This document shows, piece after piece, positions 10,687 to 23,112 of a stretch of 64,000 bases of DNA (position 1 is its first letter; the number at the start of each line of letters is the position of its first letter). The stretch comes from Theristus sp. LFF4_11 (taxonomy: Eukaryota > Nematoda > Chromadorea > Monhysterida > Xyalidae): assembly GCA_030248135.1 (NCBI GenBank), contig JASANC010004165.1, positions 1 to 64,000 on the forward strand. The letters run 5' to 3'. A program made the position numbers and the translations under genes. The notes below the pieces were generated by a model. The model was not told the origin of the DNA, did not search any database, and worked only from the letters and a program-made list of their open reading frames with translations.

Positions 10687-12076
10687 CTAGCCAATTGACC
10701 CGTGCCTACGGCACGGTTAGCTGTTTAATACAACTGTTATTTTTGAATGGAGTTTAGCCTTTTGACCTTGCCCACGACCCGGACTAATCATGCATTGCAT
10801 TTTCATTTTGAGCTGCTTTAACCGATTGTTGTTGATTAACCATAGAAATGATCGTTCATTCTTGAAGCACTCGATGCTCCTACTTTTTGAAAATCACAGT
10901 ATTTTCAGTTTTAAGGCGCCCTTTTTTGTCAACAATATGAAAAACAATTTTTTTTAATCAGCAACAAACAACTGACGTTCCCTTTTAAAGAATCAAAATT
11001 AATTCTCATTTATTAGCTTTTTCAATGTCGCTGTCATTCCCGTTAAAAATTGATCGATTATATGTGGACCGATCCACTGCTTCGCCATCGATCGTGGCTA
11101 CATCTTTGTTGATGCTGCAATCTATTCCTTGTGGAACTGGAATTTTTTGCCGATGGAGTGTAAATGACGAAAAAACACTTTTTCTTAATACACATTGCTA
11201 AACCCTTATCTGAGCCAACCCTTTTAGTGTGTAAAAGATGAAAAAAAGACTACACTTCTGAATAATTGTTGCAAAACGCCAGCTTTTGTTTTGAAACTTT
11301 TTTCCCGTTTACTCTAACCTAAGCCAAGCCTGTTAGAGTTTAAATGACGACAAATGCAAAACTTTTTTTGAAGACCCGTTGCGAAACGACTGCTTTTGGT
11401 TGGTATGTTCACTTCTTTTGCCCGCCTACCCTAAGCTAAGCCAAAGCTTTTTGATAGATTGGAAAGGACAAAAAGCAACAGTTTACTTAATACTCGTAGC
11501 AAAACGCCCGCTTTTGTTTGGTATGCTTACTATTTTTCCGCGCTTGCATTAATCTAAGCCAGGCCTTTTTGATTGAGTGTTAGTAACAAAAAGCAACACT
11601 TTTCTGAGTACCCATTGTGAAACGGTCGCTTTTGTTTTGCTATTTAGCTTCTTTCAACCCGTTTACCTTAACATAAGCGACTCATTTCAGTTTACAACCG
11701 AGTTCTTGCAATTCTTGCGATTGTCTCGCTTGTCGTTGTTGCACTTCAGCGTTCCAGATCGAGACGGTTTTTATTTCATCTTTTGCAGTCGGTTATAAAA
11801 TTTTGAGCACCAAAAATTGCTATTTGTCCATTGTATGTAATTGTTGCTAATGAGCAAAAGGCATCATGATGACGAAGTCATGTAGAATGACGATTTGAAC
11901 ATTGTCTTGTCATTAGAAAATGGAGTAGAACATCGTCATTAGAAAATGGAGTAAAGTATTTAGCAGATGATGACTTAAATAACAAAATAGGCTCAAAAAC
12001 TGAAAAAATGAGCGCCAATTCAAACTGCAAAAAAAATTCCACGGACAAAGTATTTTTTTAGTATAATAGATGATGA
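10687..12076 (-). mobile_element. Helitron-like element D
   Basis: On the minus strand it begins TCATCATCTATTATAC (12076) and ends with a perfect hairpin (CCGTGCC, loop GTA, GGCACGG) followed by GTCAATTGG and CTAG at 10690-10687. The hairpin plus CTAG is the textbook Helitron 3' terminus, and the next host base on the minus strand is T. It is directly abutted by element E. No Rep or helicase ORF. Confidence 0.75.
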
Positions 12077-13051
12077 CTAGCCAATTGACCCGTGCCTACG
12101 GCACGGTTAGCTGATATCTGATAAATACAATTATTATTTTTGAGTGGATTTTGCCCGATTTTGGCTTTATGAACCGTGCTAAAAAATGCATTGCATTTTG
12201 ATTGTGAGCTGCTTTAGTCGTTACCGTTCAAATTATCAAAAACAATATTCTGATCGCGAACACTATCTTTACTGCATTCTGTTTTAAAATTAAAAACAAT
12301 CTTTTTTAATCACTAATGGTCAATTGCTGTTCCCGTTAAAAACGATTTTAAAGTTAATTGAATTGAACAGACAAAAAGCAACGCTTTATTAAAATCGTTT
12401 TTGAATGTAATTTGTAATTGCAATTTTGAACTTTTGTTTTTGAAACTGACACATTTCTAATTAAACCCGCGTGTTGAAAACAAATTTGAAGGGCGAAGTT
12501 TATAATTTTGCTGTAATGTTTTTACCCGTTCAGCCTGATCTAAGCTAATCCTTATCACGCACTTCATTAACAACCCCCCGTGTATTTGATTTCGCAATTA
12601 ATTTTTTAGTTGACTTGTTTAGATAAGTCTTTTCTGTTTTTGAAAAAGTTCTCAAGCAAAAACTTTTCAACAAAAAGATACTGAAAAATAACGTTTTGAA
12701 ATGAAAGTGCAATGTGCACTTGCAATGTCGATGTCGTTTTGCAACCGGTTTTGAAAACAATTGCAACTATTTTTCATAGTTGGTTTTCTTTCATTTTTCG
12801 CTTTCGGTCATCAAGTTGTGAACAGCAACAATTACCATTGTTTGTCAATCGCATGTTAAAGCGCTGTCGCAGATGACCAAAGAGTATCATGATGACTTCG
12901 TAGTGAACAGTGACGTTTTTGAGAAAATAATTGGCATTGATAATAGGTTAAAAATTGAGATGCAGTTTTTTAAATAGCAAAAATGAGCGGCAATTCAAAA
13001 AGCAAAAAAGTGCCACACACAGACACCACTATTATCTTAGTATTATGATGA
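12077..13051 (-). mobile_element. Helitron-like element E
   Basis: Same terminal structure as D: the CCGTGCC/GGCACGG hairpin and CTAG at 12080-12077, and a TCATCATAATAC start at 13051. It abuts D and F with no host bases between, which suggests tandem rolling-circle insertion. Confidence 0.72.
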
Positions 13052-14945
13052 CTAGCCTTTTGACCCGTGCCTTCGGCACGGTTAGAAAAAAGCTTTCGAT
13101 TTTAATGTCGATCATCTTTTACCCGCTTTTTACTCAGTTGAGAATTTCTTTATAGTCATTTTATTGAAGCGCCTGTTCTTTAGTTTGTTTTGTTATATGA
13201 TTCCACAATTTTTTACTGAACGTACCAAGCAACCCATATTCGTTGATTTTCATTTCGATCACGTGCGCAGCAGTAAACAATTGCTTAGATAGGCATTTCT
13301 TGTATGGTTGAAAGAAGCGCACATGTATTAGCTAAAGCAAACTGTTAAAGCTAAATATTTTTTTAGCTTGCTCTTGAAAATTGTTATTTGTGCTTTTCGT
13401 TATTGCCCTATTGAAAACTGCCCCGATTAAATAGCTACTAATTTTGCTACTGAGTTTTTAAACCTGTTTAAAAATAACCCAAGCAAGGCCTCTTTGATGA
13501 AGCAAAAAAATAAATGGAAGACATGAAGTGACATTTTAATTATAATACCCGTTTTCAAAAAAGCAGCGTGGTTATTTTGTTATTCTTGATTTGATAACTG
13601 GCTTTCGCTTATTAAAAATAATTAAATATTGATAATGAATGCGAAAACGAAACCTTTTCCGAACACCCGTTGCTTTGACAAAATTCAAACTTTTTTAAAA
13701 TTTTTGAAACACTCAAAAGTGCTTTTCAAAAACACGATTCCCTGTCGATTCGGTGCAAAAGTCGATTTTTAACAAACTGTTTCGCAAATTGTTGTCAAAA
13801 CATTTTTTATTAATTGAACTTGTGCTGCTCTATTGTATTTAGAGCAAGTCGTTCCCTTTACTTTTTGTCGATTTCACGCAAATTGCAAGAAACTGTTGTT
13901 AAAATGCACTAATGCACCATTTTTCTCAAACAGCTTGGTGTGGTTTGAAAATCTCCTTTTTTAGTCTGTTATTTTTTATTTCATTCATTTAATAAGAGAC
14001 CTGTTTGAAAGCCTTCTAAGCTTTTATAAAACTGGCTCGAATTGAATGGTACTCGTTTGTCCACTCCGGTATTGTTAAAAGTTTTTTTTTGAAAAAAACC
14101 ATTCCCATAAATATCGCTTTTGTAGCAAAAACTTTTTTCAAAGGCCGCTCAATTTCGTTTCTATTTTTTAAAGTCGGAAAATTGTTTTATTGGAAACCCC
14201 TGTTGCCAATCTTGCTACCGATTACAATCAGATGATACGTTTGACGCTTATTTAGTAAGACAATGGCTTATTAGTAGCAAGGAGCCTCAAAAGAGCCAGT
14301 TTATTAATCTGCTTTTCATGCGCCACTGTTAGTCTGAAAGCCACCCACAGTCAAGCCTTTTTGTAAGTAAAGTCAAAATTACCGTTTAAACCGTTTTAAC
14401 CATAACCTAAGCCAAACCTTTTTGTAAAGTGAAATACAAAAAGTAATACGGTATTTATCTCCAAAATCCCTATTTAAAAACGACACGCAATTTTGATTTT
14501 GTGTTTTTTGTTTTTTTGTATTTGGCACAATTTTAGTTGAACCTGCAGAATTGAAAAAAATGCGTTAATGCAATTTTTCAGTGCCAAAAAGCCATTTTTC
14601 TTTCCAGTAGTAAGACCCTTTTCAATTAAACAACGCGTTTCGTAAAGGCACCCGTTTTCTACTTATTTCGCTATTTTTAGACAATGTTAATAGGTTTGTT
14701 TAGATGAAACTTTTGAGACATGTCTTAGTCTTGATCTTGAATCAGTATTAGTTTGAGACCGTATGTCTTAGTCTAAGCTAACTTTTATCCAAAGTTTTTC
14801 AACAAAATTAGAAAGAAAAATATTGTATGGCGAATAATGTAATGTATACTTACAACGCCACCTCGATGTGCGTTTTGCGATTTGATTTTTGAAAACAATT
14901 TTTTTTCAACGACAACTTCGACGTTTCATCTTTCGCTGTCGGTCA

Positions 14946-16014
14946 TCTATATTATTAAATTTACAAAGTGTCTGTGTGTCTGTGTGTGGCACTTTTTTGC
15001 AATTTGAATTGGCGCCCTTTTTTGCTACTTAAGAAAACTCCATCTCAATTTTCTTAACCTATTTTTTAAATAATGCCAGTTGAGATTGTTTTCTCAAAAC
15101 GTCGCTCTTCATAGCTGGAGTCATCATGATACTCTTTGGACAACAGAGACAGTTCAGCGCAGCATGGCAAATGGAAGCGTGGCTGATCAAAACTTGATGA
15201 TCGACTGGGAAAGATGTGACAAAACCGTCTTTGAAAAAAGTTTGAATTTTTTTGTTTTTAAAAATCGGGTTGCAAAACGCACATCGACATCGGCATTGCA
15301 AGTTGCACTTTGGATTCAAAACAAGGAAATTTCATTGAAATTGATACTCCATGTTTCATTTTCAAATTGACACTCCATGGTTATGAGCGATAATTTCAAC
15401 GTAACGCACGATGGGCAACTGGCAATTGTTGCTGCTCAAAACTTGACGAACGACTGCGAAAGATGTAACAAAACCGTCTCTGAAGAAAGTTAGTTTTTTA
15501 ATTGGGTCGAAATGGTATTTACCATTCATTTTCACTTTGCAAAATGTTTGGGTCATGTTGGGGTAAACGGGTAAAAAAAGCAAAACTGCAAAACGAAATT
15601 ATAAACGTCACTTTTTTTGTTTCTTCTATTCATGTTCACTTTACAAAAAAGGCTTGGCTTATGTTAGGGTAACCGGGTAAAAGAAGCATTAGCTTTTTAA
15701 AACGGGTATGTATTTTTTAATGAAAAAACGTTAATTTTTTTATTTTTTATTCAATCTTACTTAACTTACAAAAAGGCTTGACTTAGGTTAGTGTGAACGG
15801 GTAAAAATAGCAAAATCATAAACTTCGCATTTTTTATTTCTTTAAATACATTAAAAAAATATTGTATTGTAGGCGGCTTCACGGCAGCACAAGGTAAATT
15901 TTCTTCAGGGTTATTATTCAGTAAACGTTACTGTTTTTTCTTTCTAAGTCAATGCCACTTCACCAAAAAGGCTTGGCATTGATTAAGCCACATACGCTCG
16001 GGTCAATAGGCTAG
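14946..16014 (+). mobile_element. Helitron-like element G (plus strand)
   Basis: Starts TCTATATTATTAAATTTAC after an A at 14945 and ends GGGTCAATAGGCTAG at 16014. The internal repeats are the reverse complement of those in B and C. It is joined directly to copy H. Confidence 0.8.
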
Positions 16015-17261
16015 TCTATATTATTAAATTTACAAAGTGTCTGTCTGTGCGTGGCACTTTTTTGCAATTTGAATTGCCGCCCATTTTTGCTACTTAAGAA
16101 AACTCCATCTCAATTTCCTTAACCTATTTTTTATTAATGCCAGTTGAGATTGTTTTCTCAAAACGTCGCTCTTCATAGCTGGAGTCATCATGATACTCTT
16201 TGGTCAAAGAGACAGTTCAGCGCAGCATAGGCAAGTGGAAGCGTGGCTGATCAAATCTTGATGATCGACTGGGAAAGATGTAACAAAACCGTTTTTGAAA
16301 AAAGTTTGAACTTTTTTGTTTTTGAAAGTCGGGTTGCAAAACGCACATTGACATCGGCATTGCAAGTTGCACTTTGGATTCAAAACAAGTACATAAATTT
16401 CATTGAAATTGATACTCCATGTTTCATTTTCAAATTGATACTCCATGGTTATGAGCGATAATTTCAACGTAACGCACGATGGGCAACTGGCAATTGTTGC
16501 TGCTCAAAACTTGACGAGCGACTGCGAAAGATGTAACAAAACCGTCTTTGAAAAAAATTAGTTTTTAATTGGGTCGAAATGGTAGTATTTACCATTCATT
16601 TTCACTTTGCAAAATGTTTGGGTCATGTTGGGGTAAACGGGTAAAAAGAAGCAATGACTGCAAAACGAAATTATAAACGTCACTTTTTTGTTTCGTCTAT
16701 TCATTTTCACTTTAGAAAAAAGTTTGGCTTATGTAAGGGTAACCGGGTAAAAGAAGCATTAGCTTTTTAAAACGGGTATTTTTTAAATGAAAAAACGTTA
16801 ATTTTTAAATTTTTTATTCAATCTTACTTAACTTACAAAAAGGCTTGACTTAGGTTAGGGTGAACGGGTAAAAATAGCAAAATCATAAACTTCGCATTTT
16901 CACTATACAAAAAAGGCTTGGCTTAGGTAAACGGGTAAAAAAGCATTAGCTTTCTAAAACGGGTAAATGGAAAAAACGTTAGTTTTTATATTTTTTATTC
17001 AATTTTACTTCACTTACAAAAAGGCTTGCCTTCGGTTAGGGTAAACGGGTAAAAATAGCAAAATCATAAACTTCGCATTTTTTATTTGTTTAAATACATT
17101 AAAAAATATTGAATTGTAGGCGACTTCACGGCAGCACAAGGTAAATTTTCTTCAGGGTTATTATTCAGTAAACGTTACTGTTTTTTCTTTCTAAGTCAAT
17201 GCCACTTCACCAAAAAGGTTTGGCATTGATTAAGCCACATACGCTCGGGTCAATAGGCTAG
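16015..17261 (+). mobile_element. Helitron-like element H (tandem partner of G)
   Basis: Starts TCTATATTATTAAATTTAC at 16015, immediately after G's CTAG, and ends CAATAGGCTAG at 17261, followed by T. G and H share most of their sequence, but H carries extra internal repeat units (1247 vs 1069 bp). The pair sits between A (14945) and T (17262), as expected for A|T Helitron targeting. Confidence 0.8.
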
Positions 17262-17668
17262 TAAAGTCTAAAGGTATAGAGCACAAACAATTACCATTTA
17301 CCCATCATGTGTTAAACTGGCGCTTATGACCTGATATCATGATGACTTCAAAGTATCATGAAGAGCGACGTTTTGAGTAAACAATTTCAAGTGGCATTGA
17401 TTGATTGATGATATTAGGTAAAGAGAATTGAGATTTTTTTAAATAGCAAAAATGAGCGCCAATTCAAATTGCAAAAAAATGCCACACGAACGTGCAGCTA
17501 CTATCTTAGTATTATAGATGTTTTGATCTTTTGATTTGTGCAACATTCACTAATCATGTGCTGCCGTTGATGAAACTTTTTTTGCAATGCTCTACACCGT
17601 GGCAACGCTAAAAAAGGAAAAAGGTTTCATGCCAAACCGCAGTTGAAGAAAACAATCACTTCACATCA

Positions 17669-18165
17669 CGGTGTGGGGTACCGATGTGCGCAGCCCTCAA
17701 AACCGGTGTGCAGGCCGCAAGAAATTTATGCGGCGGCACTGTTTCGACACCGGTTTGAGGGCTGTGCACCACTTTGAGGGCTGTGCACCACTTTGAGGGC
17801 TGTGCACCATTTTGAGGACTGTGCACCATTTGCAAGCAACGTGCAAGCAAATTGCATCCTAGAATGTTCAGTCAAAATGCAGAAATCGTACAAAATTGTT
17901 CATAAAAAACTGTATTTTGCGGTGTAGCTTTCAAAGTTTTTCTTCACTTCGAAAGTCCATTTCACAATTTTTCAATAAATATGCGCCTAAGATCAGAAAA
18001 CTTTTGGTGTGAAACCATAAAAACAGTACAAAAAAGCATTCTGAATGAATTTGGCCCTTTTTGCAGTTTGCAAGGCAGCCGGTGTAATGAAGAAAAGCTA
18101 GCAAAGCTTGTTCTTGCGGGCTGCACACCGGTTTTAAGGGTTGCGCAAATCAGTACCCCACACCG
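17669..18165. mobile_element. TIR element with 19-bp minisatellite inside
   Basis: Inverted ends of about 55 bp open with CGGTGTGGGGTACCGATGTG and contain AAAACCGGTGTGCAGG, mirrored at 18110-18165. Inside the left end are four tandem copies of a 19-bp unit (TTTGAGGGCTGTGCACCAC), at about 17751-17831. No coding capacity and no certain target duplication. Confidence 0.7.
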
Positions 18166-18389
18166 TCGCACGGGTACAGTTCACATAAATTTCACATAAA
18201 TTTCTTGCACTACTTTTCTGCTTTGTTGAGTATTCGTATTCTCACTGTCACACTTATTTTGAGACTAATTACGCTATACAATACTGTTCAGAATCTGTCA
18301 GAAAAGTACTAAATGATTTAACAAAAAAGTCTTGCAACATTTGTAAAAGGTTGTCACTGACAGCAACAATCAGCGATTTTGCACACACA

Positions 18390-18730
18390 AATTTGATGTC
18401 CGGACATCAAATGCCGCAGCGGCTGACGCAGCTTCATTTCATCATTCATGATAGCGCACTTCAGCGCGCGTCAGCGCGCTTCAGCGCGCGCGTTCGTGAA
18501 TGGGCAAAAAACCTAAAAAGCCGCAGCGGCTGACGCAGCTTCATTTCTTCATTCACGATGAAGCTCGTCAGCGCGCTTCAGCGCGCGCGTCCCCGTGAAT
18601 GCGCATGTGCTCCAAAACTGAAGCGCGCTGACGCACGCTGAAGCGCGCTGTTTTTTTTGCTTCGTGAATGTGTAGCAAAGTGAAGCGCGTCAGCGCGCTT
18701 CAGCGCGCTTCAACCTCCATGAATGGCGCT
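18390..18730. repeat. GC-rich palindromic repeat array, second copy
   Basis: Opens with the palindrome TTTGATGTCCGGACATCAAA and GCCGCAGCGGC, followed by GCTTCAGCGCGC / GTCAGCGCGC units and CATTCATGA-type spacers. It is the same family as 10037-10375. Confidence 0.65.
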
Positions 18731-20876
18731 TAAACGTAATCAATCAGCGTCTTCAAATATTCTTTCAATTTTGTCTGCTGCATGCAAAATCAAATTTGTA
18801 TTCGGTCTTCAAAAAAAACAAAATAACGACTTCTTATACCCTGCTATTTGATACAGTTATGAGTCATCTCATACATAACGCAATGAAAACGTACAAATAA
18901 AAATATCCACTACGAGACAGACGATATGAATGCGTATTTTGTCTCGAATTTGAAACGCGATGACACAACCCGATCTGAATGTGCGCTGAATTTTTTTTCC
19001 ACTTGCACATTGAATTTTGAATAACGCAGTTGTTCATTTACGTCGGTTTCTATTTTTACTCATCAATTCAATCGGTATTATTTTTATTAAAGTTGGACTA
19101 GCATATTGGACAGATATTAGCCTGCTTGGCTGGTACGGAACGGCGTTGTGCGCTGATTATGTCCGTCATTAAAAAGTTTTACACATGAATTGTAAGTGGA
19201 ATACAGTTTGAAGAGATCAGTATCTTTCAATGTAATTTTGGAATGATGATATGAAAGATACCCGGTCAGAAAATCCCGAAACTAAAATTACCAGAAAAAA
19301 GTTTTAATAATGTGCATGTATGTTCGATAAATAAATACCTGCATTCTATTGTAGTATATAAGTTTTCATAATATTTGGCTGTCTTTGATGACTGCGGAAT
19401 TTCACACAATCAAATGTTTTATTCTTCTTGAATTTATAAAATGGACTCTGAGAGGCACCTTGGGTGGTATTCATTTTACACGTACTTTGTTTGTTCGTGT
19501 ATGTGTGTGCATGATTTCGTTCAAAGAATGCAGGAGAAAACCAGGAGAACGACAAACTTTCAAGGTTGTTCTGTTCAATCAATAATATGTTTCATTTGTT
19601 AAAAACACGTTGCTTTTTCCCACATTCGTTTATCACCTCACATTCAAATGATCAAGCTTATTGTCTTATAAGATGTGCTCAGAGACATTTTCTCATGAAT
19701 AACGAAAGCGTATCATGGAATTACTTTTATTCCAACTTCAAGTTTATTCAGAGGATTTCTCAACAATGAAAAAACGCCACACATTATTTTTAGAGGCACC
19801 ATATATTTCAGTTTCGAGTGTGCGGGTGTTTTTGCACTGTACTTTCGGGCACCCTGAAGCGTGGCACGGTCTCTTGCTCGGTGCTATTTGACAAATGGAC
19901 GTTTAAAGTGAAAGGAAGTAAAATGTAAAAGTGTGCTTGTCTGTCAGTCCGGAAATTGCACTCACTTATACTTTTAGGAGACTCGGGTGTTTTTAATGTT
20001 GAAATGTTATGTGCAACGTGAAACAGCGTTACGCCACGCGCCCATTGGTGCCTTTTCTTATATTTTACGGCAGTTTTAATAGAACACCGTCAAATGCGTC
20101 GCCTTGGCTTCACCGCAATCGCAATGGTCATAGTTTTCAATGTGGAGAATTTTGGTGTTTCGGTATGATGACGTAAGAAAGTGACACGCACACACACACG
20201 CTTCTTTTTGATATCATTAAACAAACTTTTTTTCTCGTTGTGGATGAACTGTTATCGTGAACTGTCAATTCTTGACCGAGTGGCCGATCGGTTTTTAGAA
20301 GTTTGTTTTTTTCTATTCAATGATGCAATGCAGAATAAAAGTTGGTGTTTTTGGTTCATAATCATTTTTGCAACCTAAAAAAATTTGAAATAAATTTGGA
20401 TGTTGAAATAATTGGAACCAGTGATCGAGTCGATATTGTCTCGCTCATTCGGAGCATCCTTCATATGTGGCTGATAAATTTCTCCATATTCTGGTTTTGG
20501 TTTAAAAGAGCCGTGTTTTTTGGGATTTACTCGCGTGTAGAACGAAAATTGCTTTTTGCCGGGTTTCAGTGTTCTGTCAGAGACAGATGACCTCAATGGC
20601 TTCTCACTTTTTCAGCGATCTTAACCGACATTCGTGTCGAGTCGAGTTCTTTTTTGGTCGAACTTTTCTCACTTTGTTTTTGCAGCAAAACGCAAGTGCA
20701 AACGGAAACTGAGAAACAAAAAATAAACACGTCCTGAATTGATGAATGAAAAGCAGAACCACATGCATTGTGTGCACTCTATTTTCCGTTCGTTGTTATT
20801 TATTTGTCAAACCGATCAGACTTTAATAGAACAGTGAATTCCTGTGGCCGTTTGGATTGAAACCCACATTTTACTT
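18731..20876. other. Intergenic stretch, no gene seen
   Basis: AT-rich sequence with only short ORFs that lack coding-like codon use or splice-linked partners. A small CA run lies near 20190. No recognisable repeat with clear ends. Confidence 0.5.
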
Positions 20877-21052
20877 CAGTCCACCTCTAAATTATAGGCA
20901 ATCAACTGATTGGTTGGTAATCACGTGCATGCATGCTTTCTGTGCATGACAAACTCCGCCCCCACTGCAATCGCAATGCCTGCACAGAAAGCATGCATCA
21001 CGATCACCAACCAATCAGCCGACTGCCCACAATTTATAATTCAACTGTGGAC
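20877..21052. mobile_element. MITE related to the one at 4422
   Basis: The inverted halves meet near 20960: TCCAC...AATTATAG, CAACTGATTGGTTGG and CACGTGCATGCATGC on the left are mirrored by GCATGCATCACG, CCAACCAATCAG and AATTTATAATT...GTGGA on the right. About 175 bp, no ORF. Confidence 0.6.
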
Positions 21053-21280
21053 AGATTGAACAGAATAAACTTTCACGCGCGACTGTCCTTTCGCCAGCCA
21101 GCACAGCTTGCGCAGAAGTTTGTTCATGACAATTGAGAGGAAAAAAACAGAATCGAAGGCACGGTCGTTCATGCACTAATGAAGCACAATCCAGCAGCGA
21201 AAAAATGGTGTGTTTTCACTTCGTATTCTTTGTCACATCTCAGAAAATAATTCCGCGCCAAACCGCACAGAATTTTGTGT

Positions 21281-23112
21281 TTACCGTATTACCTCTAATA
21301 AACCCCCATGGGGGTTTATTTCTTCAGCGACTTCTGGGGGTGGGGGTTTATTTTGGGGGGGGGGCTTTATTTTGGGGGGGGGGGGGGTTTATTTGGAAAC
21401 CATTTTTAGGAGTGGGCAAAATGGCAAAAATACCTTCCATGGCAGGAAGGAAGTCGCAGAAACTTCTACTATACATAGAAATTTCCTTTTACAACAGCCT
21501 TTTGTAATGAAATTACCATTAACTCATCCATTTGGGGCCTTTGGTAGCACAATTTCATCATTTTCACTGCAACCAGCCACTGAATTCGCTGGGTATGTGT
21601 TTCAAACAGGTTTCAATAATCCCCCATGGGGGATTGTTTTGGGGGGGGGGGATTATTTGGAAACTTGTCGAGGGGGTGGGGGTAGGGTTAGGGGGAAAAA
21701 AAAATCCGGATTTTTTTTTTAAATTAAAAAAAATTTTTTTTTAAAAAAAAAAATTTTTTTTACAAGTTAGGTTTGTTCGAAGCGTCTCGTCGAGCTGAGT
21801 TCATCTAGACTATTTTCAGAACGATCCGGAAAACTATAAGAGCGAAAATCGTGTTTTATTGAAATTATGTCCATTTCATAGAGGGAAAGTTGCATTTTCA
21901 ACAGTAAAACAGGACAATTTTCGACGTGTACTTGAATATTGAACCGTTCTTAGTTGTTCCTCTTCAGAAAATTACCAAAATTTGACTGTGTTCAAAAATT
22001 CCTGTTTGCTGTAGCTAAGTCGGCAACCCCTGTCGACCCGGTCGCCCCCCCCCCCCCAAGACACTTACTTTCAGGTTCAACCAGCTATGCTATCTGCCAC
22101 ATGGCGAGAGCCCACTCTTCAAATCATCGTATCGAAAACACGTACCATGATTTCGCGATCACGTTGCGGGCAACTGACAGACGCAAGTTTAACACGTTAG
22201 TTTAGCTCAGCACGCAAGTTTTAACATGTGGCCATGTTATCGGGTATCTGAAAAACGGTCGTGTGATGTGGTATTAACCAACATCCCCGCTCCAATTGTT
22301 TAACAATATATCGCACAACTCCATTGTAGACCTATAACGTACGCCAATCAACAAGATATCATGTTCATCTCATGGCCTACCGACTGAAAAAACATGTTCT
22401 AAGTTGCAAGAAAACGATTTCTGAAACGATATTTCAATTCAGTTAAGTCATTTCAACGCTAAAAATTGACTCTAGAAGTCATCCAAATCGAAAAACATGG
22501 AGTACGTCGGTCAAAATGACCAAATAATGACATGTACCTAAGCACACAAAGAAGTTGGGAAGAAAATTTGGTTTGAACTTTCAAAAAATTATGCCATAAA
22601 TCGAATTTTCAGAGCAAAGTAGAAGAAAAATTTTTCAAATTTTTTTTTTTAAGTTTGAAAAAAAAAATCCAAATTTAAAAAAAAAAAAAAACGAAAAAAA
22701 ATAAAAAAAAAATTTTTTTTTCAAAGCCCCTAACCCTAGGTGGGGGTTTATTTTTGGGGGGGTTTATTTGGAAACCATTTTTAGGAGTGGGCAAAATGGC
22801 AAAAATACCTTCCATGGCAGGAAGGAAGTCGCAGAAACTTCTACTATACATAGAAATTTCCTTTTACAACAGCCTTTTGTAATGAAATTACCATTAACTC
22901 ATCCATTTGGGGCCTTTGGTAGCACAATTTCATCATTTTCACTGCAACCAGCCACTGAATTCGCTGGGTATGTGTTTCAAACAGGTTTCAATAATCCCCC
23001 ATGGGGGATTATTTTTGGGGGGGATTATTTGGAAACTTGTCGAGGGGGTGGGGGTTTATTTTGGGGGGGGGTTAATTTTGGGGGGGGGGGTTTAATAGAG
23101 GTAATACGGTAA
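21281..23112. mobile_element. TTACCGTATTACC element with G-rich interior, containing a nested element
   Basis: The outer ends are inverted: TTACCGTATTACC at 21281 and GGTAATACGGTAA at 23112. The interior alternates CCCCCATGGGGG and runs of GGGGGTTTATTT. About 300 bp (21390-21680) is repeated almost exactly at 22752-23060, on the far side of the nested element at 21683-22738. A 444-bp relative is at 47065-47508. Confidence 0.75.
21683..22738. mobile_element. hAT-like element with 8-bp duplication GGTGGGGG
   Basis: Inverted ends TAGGGTTAGGGG / CCCCTAACCCTA are flanked on both sides by GGTGGGGG (21675-21682 and 22739-22746). The long A/T homopolymer tracts just inside each end resemble the element at 43490-43901. 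No transposase ORF was recognised, so it is non-autonomous. Confidence 0.75.

Larger units (their letters stand above)
13052..17518 (-). mobile_element. Helitron-like element F, split by two younger Helitrons
   Basis: The 3' end (hairpin CCGTGCC/GGCACGG, then CTAG) is at 13052. The 5' start TCTATAATACTAAG is at 17518, preceded by A on the minus strand. The body is continuous with D and E up to 14945 and resumes at 17262. The gap holds elements G and H on the plus strand. F without the insert is about 2.15 kb. Confidence 0.72.

Noticed and set aside
21683..21700. TAGGGTTAGGGG as telomere sequence
   Set aside because: Only one and a half units, mirrored at 22738 and flanked by an 8-bp duplication, so it is a transposon end.
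21210..21722. Open frame of 170 codons (and a near-copy at 22768-23112)
   Set aside because: It is read through the TTACCGTATTACC element and its G-runs. The same text appears in both strands of several copies, so it is transposon sequence and not a gene.
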